From contig NC_134144.1 in assembly GCF_033958435.1 (NCBI RefSeq), positions 7,434,010-7,498,009 of the forward strand: a stretch of DNA of 64,000 nucleotides. The letters are read 5' to 3'. This document shows positions 47,594-58,900 of this stretch, one piece after another. The notes beneath the pieces were generated by a model that was not told the origin of the DNA, made no database searches, and was given only the letters and a program-made list of their open reading frames with translations. The stretch comes from Carettochelys insculpta. Its lineage: Eukaryota; Chordata; Testudines; Carettochelyidae. The position numbers and the translations under genes were made by a program. Positions within the stretch are counted from its first letter, which is position 1. Each line of letters opens with the position of its first letter.

Positions 47594-48275
47594 AGCCGTG
47601 TCTACACGTGCACGCTACTTCGAAGTAGCGGCACTAACTTAGAAATAGCGCCCGTCACGGCTACACGTATTGGGCGCTATTTCGATGTTAACATCGACGT
47701 TAGGCGGCGAGACGTCCAAGTCGCTAACCCCATAAGGGGATAGGAATAGCGCCCTACTTCGATGTTCAACGTCGAAGTAGGGAACGTGTAGTCGTTGTGC
47801 ATCCCGCAACATCGAAATTGCAGGGTCCTCCATGGCGGCCATCAGCTGAGGGGTTGAGAGATGCTCTCTCTCCAGCCCCTGCGGGGCTCTATGGTCACCG
47901 TGGGCAGCAGCCCTTAGCCCAGGGCTTCTGGCTGCTGCTGCTGCAGCTGGGGGTCCGTGCTGCATGCACAGGGTCTGCAACCAGTTGTCGGCTCTGTGGA
48001 TCTCGTGCTGTTTAGTGCAGGTGTGTCGGGGAGGGGCCCTTTAAGGGAGCGGCTTGCTGTTGAGTCCGCCCTGTGACCCTTTCTGCAGCTGTGCCTGGCA
48101 CCCTTATTTCGATGTGTGCTACTTTGGCGTGTAGACGTTCCCTCGCTGCGCCTATTTCGATGTGGTGCTGCGCAACGTCAATGTTGAACATCGACGTTGC
48201 CAGCCCTGGAGGACATGTAGATGTTATTCATCGAAATAGCCTATTTCGATGTCAGCTTCACGTGTAGACGTAGCT
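47594..48275 (-). mobile_element. 0.7-kb GTCTACAC/TTCGAA DNA transposon, copy A2
   Basis: The 682-bp copy is flanked by CTT at 47591-47593 and 48276-48278. Left end AGCCGTGTCTACACGTGCAC and inverse right end AGCTACGTCTACACGTG are the TIRs. It lacks one subterminal ATCGAAATAAGC unit near the right end, compared with A4. The shared internal frame lies on the minus strand (47980 to 47639, 113 codons). Confidence 0.85.
47639..47980 (-). pseudogene. Shared internal reading frame of the A-family transposon (copy in A2)
   Basis: 113 codons from MQTLCMQHG to the TTCGAA-rich end. It aligns with the A4 frame throughout, differing by scattered substitutions. Function is unknown. Confidence 0.3.
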
Positions 48276-48278
48276 CTT

Positions 48279-49120
48279 ATGTGTCTTCTCCCTGAAATAC
48301 CTTAAAGGGGGATTGCTTTTCATCAAAGCACATTCCTGTCACATACAAAACTAGGCTATCCCATTGTTTCCATCTCTAATTACTCAAAGTAAGAATCAAC
48401 TAAACTGTCCTAATTCTGCTTTGAAATACTCAAGATATCTATGAAATACATTGGGCAGAGAAAACTCCATTTGAAAGGACAGCAATTAGCTCAAAAATAG
48501 GAAGCATTTTTTGGAAAAGAAAGTGTTGAACGTTCAATTATGATGAAATCAAGTTTGAAATTTCCACGTGGGAAGGTGAGATAATAAGGGGCCAGAGCTA
48601 CAGGTAGTGTATTTTGACAGCATTCCACTAACCTCAGGGACTGAGGTATACCCCAGAGTATACCTGATAAGAATACGAAGACTCTGAAGATGTAAAGTTG
48701 GAAATGTTTTATAATGGCTGTATTTAAAACAAGAGTAGAAACATAAAGGAAATATTATGCAAGTGGGTGAAACCTGCCAGGGAAGAACCATATGCAGAGA
48801 ATCTTTCCAGAGGTACAATAAGGCAGAGCAAGGAATTCAATGAAGCCTGAAAAGAGGAAACTATACGTTTAAGTATTCTTCGATCTTTACATAGGACCTG
48901 CTCTGATGGAAGTAAATTGTCAGGTTCAAGACAGCAAACCCCAGAAGATGCAGAGGGAGTATAGAGGAGGTGCTGGATTTGACTGGCCATCACGGGCCCA
49001 AGGGAGCGGTGACCAGAAGGTGTGAGAGGCAGAGTCCCCTGCAGCATTGTTTCCAGGCCGGAAGCAGTACCCTGAAGCAAAGACAAACGCTTACCACCCC
49101 TTTTGTAATTTGTAATACAC
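48279..49120. other. Unique sequence, nothing recognised
   Basis: Open frames of 89 and 120 codons on the minus strand (48549-49086) overlap each other and have no domain. Confidence 0.4.
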
Positions 49121-49123
49121 AGG

Positions 49124-49818
49124 AGTCGTGTCTACACGTGCACGCTACTTCGAAGTAGCGCCACTAACTTTGAAATAGCGCCCGTCACAGCTACACGCGC
49201 CGGGCACTATTTCAAAGTTAACTTCGACGTTAAGCGGCGAGACGTCCAAGTCGCTAACCCCATGAGGGGATAGGAATAGCGCCCTACTTCGACGTTCAAC
49301 GACGTTCAACGTCGAAGTAGGGACAGTGTAGTCGTTGCGCGTCCCGCAACTTCGAAATAGTGGGGTCCGCCATGGCGGCCATCAGCTGAGGGGTTGAGAG
49401 ATGCTCTCTCTCCAGCCCCTGCGGGGCTCTATGGTCACCGTGGGCAGCAGCCCTTCGCCCAGGGCTTCTGGCTGCTGCTGCGGCAGCTGGGGATCCATGC
49501 TGCATGCACAGGGTCTGCAACCAGTTGTAGGCTCTGTGTATCTTGTGTTGTTTAGTGCAACTGTGTCTGGGAGGGGCCCTTTAAGGGAGCGGCTTGCTGT
49601 TGAGTCCGCCCTGTGACCTTGTCTGCAGCTGTGCCTGGCACCCTTATTTCAATGTGTGCTACTTTGGCGTGTAGATGTTCCCTCGCAGCACCTATTTCGA
49701 TGTGGTGCTGCGCAACGTCGAAGTTGAACATCGACGTTGCCAGCCCTGAAGGACGTGTAGAGGTGTTGCTACATCGAAATAAGCTATTTCGATGTTGGCT
49801 TCACGTGTAGACGTAGCC
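49124..49818 (-). mobile_element. 0.7-kb GTCTACAC/TTCGAA DNA transposon, copy A3
   Basis: The 695-bp copy is flanked by AGG at 49121-49123 and 49819-49821. Ends are AGTCGTGTCTACACGTGCAC and the inverse of CACGTGTAGACGTAGCC. It carries a short tandem duplication of CGACGTTCAA near 49288-49312. It lacks a different subterminal unit from the one missing in A2. The internal frame is shortened to 74 codons (49520 to 49296). Confidence 0.85.
49296..49520 (-). pseudogene. Shared internal reading frame of the A-family transposon (copy in A3)
   Basis: 74 codons align to the first part of the A2 and A4 frames, then stop in the duplicated CGACGTTCAA segment. The residues after STPQLMAAM read ADPTISKLRDAQRLH. 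Confidence 0.3.
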
Positions 49819-49821
49819 AGG

Positions 49822-50809
49822 GACAGCAGCCTTTCAGAGAGAGAGTGCCAAAATTTGAGCTTTTGACTTCTGTGTACGGTTTGATGATGGTGATATTTTT
49901 AAAGTTGTTAATAATCTTACTTATAACAGCTTCATTAATAGATAAATTAAGATGAGGAGCTTTGCAGTTTGGGTGTTGGTTCATAGCATTAGCTGCTCTT
50001 TTGTTCATGCAAGGTGGCACGGATCTGAGCAAGCTCCCAGCTGCATTGCGGAGGAGGGGTAGAGCTGAGCTCCTGCCTCTCATGCCGATGAAAATCGGCT
50101 CGCGGGCCACTCTTGGCACCTGAGCCGGGAGTTGCTGACCCCTGATTTAGAATATGACTCTGGTGTGCAAAAGCACAGGAAGGGATTGCAAAAGCAATAA
50201 TATGCACAGAGAATGTTTAATTGGTGTTAACTTTTTGGAAAAGATTCCCTTTTCCAAACATTTGGTGCCAATAATAAATTGTTGCACCACACTAACTGAC
50301 ATGCTCCTGTTCTGTTCTTCAGTCACCTGCTGCCTGTAGAACCTGGGTGTGTGAAGAGTGTGAATCTCTCTGCAGCACATGTGGGGGGTAGGAGGGGTGG
50401 TAAATTAGTTAAACTGAAGAAATTTTCTTCCTGTTGACCAAATCTTGTCCAATTTATACAGTTGTTGCAACCTAGCATTCTGTTCCTGCGTGTGGTTTTG
50501 GCATCTTTAAATCCATATGACACCCCAGAGCTCAGTATTGTAATAACTTATTTGCAATTTAAAACCTTGTAGCAAAACCCACAACAAAGTAATGTTTATA
50601 AGCAGCATTTGTGTTATTCACTGAAAGGAAATATATACGTGACTTCTGCTATTCCCTGAATTTTCATTGATCCGAAAGTGAGTTACGTTCATGCGAGGAA
50701 TAGGAGACGTATAACCCCAAATTAACATCTCAGGTTTGGTTCTGCCTGTTGGCATTACACCTACACCCATATCAGACAGATGAGCATTGTGTATAAATGA
50801 ATGGGGGAG
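49822..50809. other. Unique sequence, nothing recognised
   Basis: No gene is recognised. The 111-codon minus frame at 49784-50119 begins in flanking DNA and ends in A3. Confidence 0.4.
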
Positions 50810-51010
50810 TCAATGGAAGCACAGCTCCCTAAGTAGTCTGTGGAGACATGCAGCAATTTAAGGCCATGCATGAGTCTCTCCTGCTTGAGCTAAAAGCCAG
50901 GCGGCTCTCAGCTAAGGCTGTAGAGGAGACTCATTCTTTGTGTCTGTATGTAGCCTAAGTGCCGCTACATGGGACAGTGAACCACGCCCAGTGGGTGTGT
51001 GGATTACATA
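50810..51010 (+). repeat. Unclassified interspersed repeat, copy 2
   Basis: CGGCTCTCAGCTAAGGCTG, TAGAGGAGACTCATTCTTTG and CTACATGGGACAGTGAACC match the inverse of 17680-17880 in order. Possibly an LTR fragment. Confidence 0.5.
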
Positions 51011-52266
51011 GGCAAGGAGGATAAGCGTCAAGCAGCTGTGTTAAATGTTGCATAGATGCCTATGGAAAATCTGAGGAGACCTGAGCATACTCTCATCCTC
51101 TTGGGAACCTTCCATCCCCAGCCACCTAGTCCTATTCTACCGTTAATGTGGATCCATAAAGGATGAGCCAGGGGCTCAGGAGAAAGTTCCTTCAACTTCT
51201 GGTGCATTGGAGGTTCTCTCCTTTGCCAACTTGTATTGATTTTGTTTCCCTGTCTGCCTTGCCCTGTGATTTAAAAAGCTTTGCCAACTGGGCCTGTCTG
51301 GAATTTTGTTGTATGGCATCTGGCTATTAGTAATCAGCCTGAGGGTATCCTACAGTCAATAATGCAGTTCCTCTTGCTTTTAACTTCCCACATGTCTCTG
51401 TTTGATGCCAAAACAGACACTCTTCTAGGCCTCTCTCGAAATTTAGTAGATGCTTCAATTTACAGCTGCCTGATAAAACTAGTACATATCAGCCACTGAG
51501 GCCCATAAAGTAACATTCTTTGATACACTTTCTGGTGGTTGAATACTCTCTCCCACAAGTTGGGTGAGAATAATTTTGGAACGGCATCAAGAGCTCAATC
51601 TCTCATTTTGTAATCGCTCAAATAGATACATTGAGAGCCAGTGTTTATAAAGAATTTCTTAATGAAAGGAAAAGAGGTTGGGGTAATTATTTTCTAAGAA
51701 TAAAAATTCTTTTGATGATTTTTAAAGGCTGCTTTAAACTTTGTAAAAACGATCATTTAGCATCTGGCAAGCCGGGTTTTTGCCACTTGGGAAGGAGAAT
51801 ACAGTTTGTGTCGTTGTAAGTAATCTATTCAAAAATGCTTTTGTGTAACCCGGAAGCCTAGCAACTTGTTAATTTTGAGCAGTGATTTTTCCACATTTAG
51901 GCCATTAGAGCCTCTATTTTTGGTGACCTACTTCAAGCTATTGAAAAAGTAATCAAGCAGCATTTTTCAGATGTGTTTTGTAGCCAGAGTGAGGATAGGC
52001 CTTGCTACTAAATTGGAAGTTAAGTAAGGGGGATAGAATATGTTTCTGTCTGCCTGGCCCTTTAGTGGTTACACTTACTAAATCTTCATCTGATAAAGAG
52101 TGGGGCTTGACTTTGTTACTTCAGCTGTCGCTTTATGGCATATTCTGAGACAAGTAATGAAATCCTTTGTGCTTGTCATCCAGCCACCTACAAGGTATTA
52201 ATAGATCTGATCTGAAGACCATTGAACCTAGTGGACTCCCATTGTAGTCAAAGGGCTTGGGATCAG
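51011..52266. other. Unique sequence, nothing recognised
   Basis: No gene or named repeat is recognised, apart from a possible K-type relic near 52225-52265. Confidence 0.4.
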
Positions 52267-52370
52267 TCTTGTTATCTGTACTTTACAAATGGAAATGGAG
52301 CAAGAACCAATTCAGTGACTTGCCCAAAGTTAACATGACAAGTCCATGGTGGAGCTTTTGATCCTTAAGA
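52267..52370 (-). repeat. MIR-type CORE-SINE fragment
   Basis: TTATCTGTACTTTACAAATG, AGTGACTTGCCCAAAGTTA and AAGTCCATGGTGGAGCTTTT follow the order of an inverted MIR. Confidence 0.6.
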
Positions 52371-52739
52371 GCCACATGGAAGTATAGGGACCTGCTTTGT
52401 TATGGTATTAAACACCATGAGATAAATCTTGTGGTATTTTTATTGTCATTCAGTTATATACGCCCTTCAGCAGATGCTCTAGAAACGTACTTTGGCATTA
52501 AGTCTCATCACCAAGGTCATTGCGGGCAACTGGGTGTTACCTGGGTGATGTGGTCCAGTATAGCTTCCTCTGTGCCACCTTCACAACTGCTAGGGCACAT
52601 TGGAGTAGGAAAACAATAACATCCAAGTGTGCTGTGCTCAGACAAGCACTGGTTGCTACAGGTGCATCTTGAAGTCCATTGCAGGCACGTAATCAAATAT
52701 CAAACCACCAATGAGGCTGTTCTCGCTTACTCCTGCCGT

Positions 52740-53098
52740 GAGGCAGCTCTAAATCTTGGGACGTGCAGTGGTGGCATCAGACCCACCATGGGAGGAGAGG
52801 GGGAACAAAGGCAGCAATTGTCCTGGGGCTTGGCAATTCAAAATGTCTGGGTGGGGCTTGTGGCCACTGCCACTGCCACTGCTTCTGCAGGAGCAGTGGC
52901 AGCCAGAGTCCTGGAGCCTTTAAACTACCCCTGGAGCACCCTGTGGCACATTCCAGGTGACTCTGAGGGCTGCCGGAGAGAGGTGGGGAACATGGCCCAC
53001 ACTAGGAGGTGCATCCGTACCCCTTCCTTCCAAGGCCCTGCCCCTCTGAGGAGCACAGAGCCACCTCCAACTCGCCTCATCCAGGGACCCGGTAAGTC
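52740..53098 (+). repeat. GC-rich interspersed repeat, copy I2
   Basis: It shares ordered blocks with 6205-6605 in the same orientation, including CTGGAGCCTTTAAACTACC and CCTGTGGCACATTCCAGGTG. A CCCGGTAAGTCT word near the right end looks like a splice donor. The 171-codon plus frame across it is Ala/Thr-rich from CCACTG repeats and is not considered a gene. Confidence 0.45.
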
Positions 53099-54809
53099 TG
53101 TCTTCTCCCCTGGGTGGCAAAAAGCCAAATCTGTCCCTCCCTAAAGGCCTACCACAATGCAACTAGGCCAGATTTGTGTCTATTTACTTTTAGCTGTAAA
53201 GTGTTGCTATTTGATCACCATTATGTGCCCTTAACTTTCAGGCGAAAACATTTTCTTGAGGAAACTATGATAAACAAGATAATGTATCTCTGAAATGAGG
53301 GATTTTTTACTAATTAAAAATAATTTGGAACAGTTTAAAACCATGAATTCAGTTTTATAAAAAAAATGAGAAATTAGAAGTTTACCAGGTTTCTATTGCC
53401 ATTCTCATGTTTCTGTAGCTTAGATGCAAATACTCCTAAATAGTTTTTAATTTCTTTCTTTACAGAAAAAATATGTAAATGCCTGCAAAATTATACTCTG
53501 AAAAGTGGCTACTGCAAATTAACAGCATTTCATGAGGATTTAGTTTTGCATTTTTAATACGCATAACGCGTGTCCTAAATTACAAGATTTACATTATAAA
53601 CCACAACAGTTCCTATGTCGTTATTGCAGTCCAGCAGCTGAATGAACATGGCTTTTCTTTTCAAATTGTATAAACACATATTTACTCAAATAATATGGTT
53701 TGCAGCTCTTATTTTCAGGTTTTTGGTGGATCCATCATGTTGACCTCTTTTTGATTAATACTTCAAAAACACATCTGAATAAATGTACCAGTTAAGTATA
53801 TGGTGCCTAAGTATCAGCTAGCTGAGCTTCTTTATTACAGTATTAAATTACAGTTGTAATAGTTTGGATCCAAAGTTAACATCTCTATAATTAGAGTTGA
53901 TTTATTTGAATCTTGAGTTATCATTTAATGAATCGTTCAGTTATAATGCATGTAATACTTAATTCCTTGATGGACAGTTTATATAAAAAGGTTGTGATTG
54001 TATTTAAGTGAACATATTATGGGACGGGATGATATTTGGATGAACTATTGTTCATTGTTTGGTCCTTTCTAAAGTAGATAATATTACACATAATTCTTTG
54101 TGTTGGTTATTGTTTGGTAGCAAAGCTTGGACTTTCTCCAGTACACAAAGTGTTATTGACAAAAGCTGAACATGATATTATTGCTATTTAGTTGGTATGT
54201 GCAGTGAATTTGAGCATGCCATGGGACCTATATAACATTGTTCAGAACATATGCATTTCAACCCATCCTGAAGGAATTTTCTTATTCAGTTGAATATGCT
54301 CCATAGGGCAACACTGAGTTTCACATTTCTTGTGAAAACGATACTCCCTTTTTGTTGGAGGTGAGAAACTTGTATTAAGGAAAAAAAAAAAAGGAAGCTC
54401 AGAGGTCGTATGATTTTGCTAGCTTAAAGAAAGTCACCAAATATCGTGGGACCTCATGGTGTGTGTAATTGGTAACATTATGTCCTCCTCACTGAGTAAA
54501 TCTACATTGTGACACACGGAACATCTGTACCCTCAGTTAAAGTACAACATCAAGAACCCTAGACAAACCCCTTTGACAACAGTAGAAAAACTCCCATTGA
54601 CTTATGTGACCTTTGGAGAGGAGCTTGATACTGGCAGAAGGAGAGAAGTGATTTCCTGGGAGGAGAAAATTGCTGTTTTTGCCCTTTCTTTTTACCTGCC
54701 ATTCATCACCTTTTTTTTTTATTCCTTGATGTGACTGAACCCTAATGTCTACTGACTCAAGTCATGCTCTGACCTACTTAACAGAAAAATCCATCTGATA
54801 TTGTGACAA
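53099..54809. other. AT-rich, repeat-poor stretch; possible conserved non-coding DNA
   Basis: No gene, mobile element or RNA is recognised over 1.7 kb, which is unusual for this repeat-dense window. Several TAAT-type words occur between 53880 and 53975. A short A-run and a T-run lie near 54380 and 54711. A regulatory role is inference only. Confidence 0.3.
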
Positions 54810-54812
54810 TTA

Positions 54813-55102
54813 GGGCTTGTCTACACTTCTGTGAAGATCAACCCTGTCAGGGTCAATCTTCTGGAGTTTGATTTTTCAAGTCTTATAAAGATGCATGAAA
54901 TCAGTCTGTCTGGGGTTGGCAGCCAACCCCTGTACACCTCTCAATCATAAGCAGTAAGGGAGATCAGTGGGAGAAATGTGCCCATTGACTTGCCTTGGTG
55001 AGGACAAAAGTCGATTTGCGATACATCAGTTTTAGCTACACAATTGCTGTAGTTGGAATTGCATATCTGAAATTGACTTTCAGGTCTAGTGTAGACCTGG
55101 CC
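54813..55102. mobile_element. GTCTACAC MITE with TTA duplication (family F, copy F1)
   Basis: Left end GGGCTTGTCTACACTTCTG and inverse right end GGCCAGGTCTACACTAGAC are inverted repeats. TTA at 54810-54812 and 55103-55105 is the TSD, fitting PIF/Harbinger preference. Copy F2 at 60.3 kb is the same family in opposite orientation. Non-coding. Confidence 0.8.
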
Positions 55103-55227
55103 TTAGAACAGCCCAGAGATGGGGGTGCTCAGATATGTGATAATAAAATCTCATTTCAACTAACTTTATGAGTTGAAATACACCCCAGTTCAGTAACACG
55201 AAATTCATCTTCTCAGTGTCACACAAG

Positions 55228-55938
55228 AGCTGTGTCTACACGTGCACGCTACTTCGAAGTAGCGGCACTAACTTCGAAATAGCGCCCGTCGCGGCTACAC
55301 GCGTCGGGCGCTATTTCGAAGTTAACTTTGACGTTAGGCGGCGAGACGTCGAAGTTGCTAACCTCATGAGGGGATCGGAATAGCGCCCTATTTCGACGTT
55401 CAACGTCGAAGTAGGGACCGTGTAGACGATCCGCGTCCCACAACGTCAAAATTGCCGGGTCCTCCATGGCGGCCATCAGCTGGGGGGTTGAGAGATGCTC
55501 TCTCTCCAGCCCCTGCGGGGCTCTATGGTCACCGTGGGCAGCAGCCCTTCGCCCAGGGCTTCTGGCTGCTGCTGCGGCAGCTGGGGATCCATGCTGCAGG
55601 CACAGGGTCTGCAACCAGTTGTCAGCTCTGTGTATCTTGTGTTGTTTAGTGCAGCTGTGTCTGGGAGGGGCCCTTTAAGGGAGCGGCTTGCTGTTGAGTC
55701 CGCCCTGTGACCCTGTCTGCAGCTGTGCCTGGCACCCTTATTTCGATGTGTGCTACTTTGGCGTGTAGACGTACCCTCGCAGCGCCTATTTCGATGTGGT
55801 GCTGAGCAACGTCGAAGTTGAACATCGACGTTGCCAGCCCTGGAGGACGTGTAGACGTTATTCATCGAAATAGCCTATTTCGATGTTGCTACATCGAAAT
55901 AAGCTATTTCGATGTTGGCTTCACGTGTAGACGTAGCC
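55228..55938 (-). mobile_element. 0.7-kb GTCTACAC/TTCGAA DNA transposon, copy A4 (fullest)
   Basis: The 711-bp copy is flanked by AAG at 55225-55227 and 55939-55941. Ends AGCTGTGTCTACACGTGCAC and the inverse of CACGTGTAGACGTAGCC are the TIRs. It keeps all subterminal ATCGAAATA units at the right end and the longest version of the internal frame. High CpG content is retained, suggesting a fairly recent insertion. Confidence 0.88.
55249..55614 (-). pseudogene. Shared internal reading frame of the A-family transposon (longest, in A4)
   Basis: 121 codons begin MQTLCLQHGSPAAAAAARSP and pass LEREHLSTPQLMAAMEDPAI, then DADRLHGPYFDVERRNRAL, into the TTCGAA-rich terminal part. The frame is open in all four copies. 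There are no transposase catalytic residues, zinc-finger or helix-turn-helix motifs I can name. It may be an N-terminal relic of a parent gene. Confidence 0.3.
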
Positions 55939-55941
55939 AAG

Positions 55942-58900
55942 GTGTCCATGAAATGCTCATGACTCAGTGGCTGTTCATGTCCATGAAATGCTTATTATTC
56001 AATTGCTGTTGAGGTCATCATGTCAGGTAGGTGCAAGCAACTGATGCGAAGTTATTGACATAAATGGAAACTGTAATGTTTAAAATGTGTTTAGCCTGCA
56101 AGCGGGAGTTATCCCAAGCCTGGACAAAAGTCTTGTTTTACCAGTTAATTCTAAAGCACTTTGAAAGACAATGAGAATATACTTATGTATAATTTAAAGT
56201 GACTCATTAAGCTAACAAGGGGGGAAGGCAAACCTCACGCTACCAAGACTGGAAGGGAAATTGACAGTCACGTTTCATGTTCATTCACTTGCACCGAAGG
56301 GGGTAAGGACTAAATATTTGCATTTTTGCCGACAACTCCAGCTAGGGAAGGAGCAGCTGGACACTTACTTCAAGCAGGCTCCACGTTGCCTACCTCACAG
56401 TTGGAAATGGATTTCTATCTGGACTCCTTGCTGTTTTTATCCTGCTGTTTCCTTTTGAATCTTCGAAATCAGTTCTTCTTTGGACTATAAGAGAGAGAGG
56501 TACAGAATCTCACCTTATCTGTATTTCACCTAAAAAGAGACAGGTACCAGCCCTTTGACTGTGGGGAGGGGGGGATCCCAGGCAAAGAGCTACCGTAGCA
56601 AAGCTTTAAGGCCTTTAGGGTTTGTAGGATTAGAGGTGACCCAAACCTTCATTGCCCTGGGTTGTACCTTAGACTGTAGCAGATGTATAGACTGATTTTA
56701 AATAAGGGCAAGTGAAATTAATAGAACATCAGAGAAGGATACAAGCTTCCTCTTGTGAGATGAGGCCTTTTAAACAGGCATAATATCTCTGCAGAAGTTG
56801 GGAGACCGATAGCATAAGTGTGAAATATGTAAATCTAACAGCACTTATGTTAGGCCAACCCCCATACATAGCAACGTAAAATGAGAATGAAGTTGAAGAT
56901 GTCTGGTAGTTAGAGTGTATTTAGCTCTATTTAAAGCATTCACATGACTTGACAGCTGCCTAAAAAAATAACAGTAAATCTTATTAGTCCTCTCATATTT
57001 CCATCGCCTACGACAATTCAGCCTCTCCCTGTGTCGGTAGCTTGCTAGCCGATGGGAACAATAACGCTAGATTCATTTTACATGCTAGTCTTTGTAAAAA
57101 CTGATCCTGACTTTAATGTGGAACGGCACCAGGTAGAGTGTGCATTGTAGCCTCTTTTGCAGCTTACTAACTAATGTTCACATATAAACATTTTTAAGCA
57201 GGGGGATGGGGAGGCAATGGTAGAACCAATCACATCTGAAATGCCTACTAGTTGATGGGTTTCGGATAAACGAAATATGATTATGGTAAATGATTGAAGC
57301 GAAAACATCTTGTGCTGGTCTAATCAGACCTACCCAAGTGAAAAAAATCCAATAAACGCCTGTGGATTTAATGTGATCTTGACTACCTGGCTAAGCAGGA
57401 CGTCTTTTGGTGCCAGCTAGTGTCAAACACATAACTCCGTCTGTGTGTGTAAAGATTTGGGAGAAGGAACTGCTTATGTGTTGTCTAGTTCACTGAATTA
57501 TTTTGTTCTCCTTGGCAAAAATTGCAGACACCAGCAGTTCTCTAGGAGTATTACACTTAGCTCCTGGGAAGAGGTGGGTAGAAAGCAATTCTTGTGTCAC
57601 TGAACAAAAACACTTCCTAGTTGATTAAGGTGGAGCAGTTCTGCTGCAGCCTTTCTGGACAGGAAAGTTGGTAGTTGCTGCTTGGAGACTTGGGAACTAG
57701 TAATATGGAGGAATCTTTGGGGCTTCAGATAGGACATAGAGGATCTTGTGAATGAAACAAGCTGGAGACATGGGGGATCGGTTCCTCAGCTAATGTTACT
57801 CTGAGTTGGGCTGACTTTAGTGGAGCTAGGCTAATTTACACCAGTTTGAATATCTGACCATCTGTTCTGATATGATTCTCTTGCACAAAATTTGTATTCT
57901 GCAACATTAGCCATTTATTAAATCCCTTTTTGAAGGGGAAGGCAGAGCACCATTTTTATCACTTATTGGTGAATTTTTATCTTTGCATTTCTCTTTGTGC
58001 AGAATCACAAATAGGAGGGATATTGTTTCTTGGCTCTTATCTATTACTTCTGTTGTGCTGTTTTATTAGCATCCTCAGGTTTTTTCAGAGGTGTCTTATT
58101 TTGCAATAGTTCACAACAACAGGACAGAAGTTATTGAAGGTCCCATTCTGTCATTCATCTGTATGAAAGTTATCCATGTCCTTCAGAAATGCATTATAGG
58201 AGCTAAAGATTCCAACATGGACCATGTCATATAAGTTTGCACTAACATTTCTATGAGTTTGAAGGTAGACTTGGGTTTTTTTCCCCCCTATTCTTTGACC
58301 CCTCGTCCCAGTCCCTAATCTCTGAGGGTGAGAGCAGGAGAGGTAAAGGATGTGTGTGTAAAATATACATGCCGTGTGTTGCACAGAGAAATTACAGTGG
58401 AACAGGGCTGGAAAAGTAGACTGTTCATACATGTAATCCAACCTACCGATAGAAGTTGCCTCTGAGAGGGGGTGGAGTTAGTAGCAGTAAGATACTGAGA
58501 AACAGGAAAATTAATTAAGACGCTGAAATAATCATTCCTGCAAAATCGGAAAGATGATGACAAAGTGCACGAGGTTTATTGATGTCTGAATGACAATTCA
58601 TAGCAAAATGCAGTATGGACTTGTCATAAATTTGCTAATCTGATTCCTTCATGACTTCATATTTATTAAGAAATATTCGGCTTTTTATAGCCATGGTTCA
58701 CCTTAGCTGGGGCGGGGGGGGAGAAAAAGAAAAGCCATTTTACTTTAATAGTACTAGTTTCCCAATGTGAGCACTCTATACTAACAGCTTGGCTGCAGAG
58801 TGGAAAGGAACAGTGGATATTACCATCTATACCATGTTATGGAACACTACCGCCCTTCTCTGTCTCTGTCAGCAGAGTCGGGCCAGAGAGCAATAATTTA

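Noticed and set aside
52629..53144. 171-codon plus-strand frame with a GGTAAGT word near its end
   Set aside because: Mostly GC-rich repeat I2; the Ala/Thr run comes from CCACTG repeats, and the frame includes unrelated flanking sequence.
22573..55938. TTCGAA-rich blocks as a satellite or CRISPR-like array
   Set aside because: The copies are dispersed, have TIRs and target duplications, and lack regular spacers, so they are transposons.
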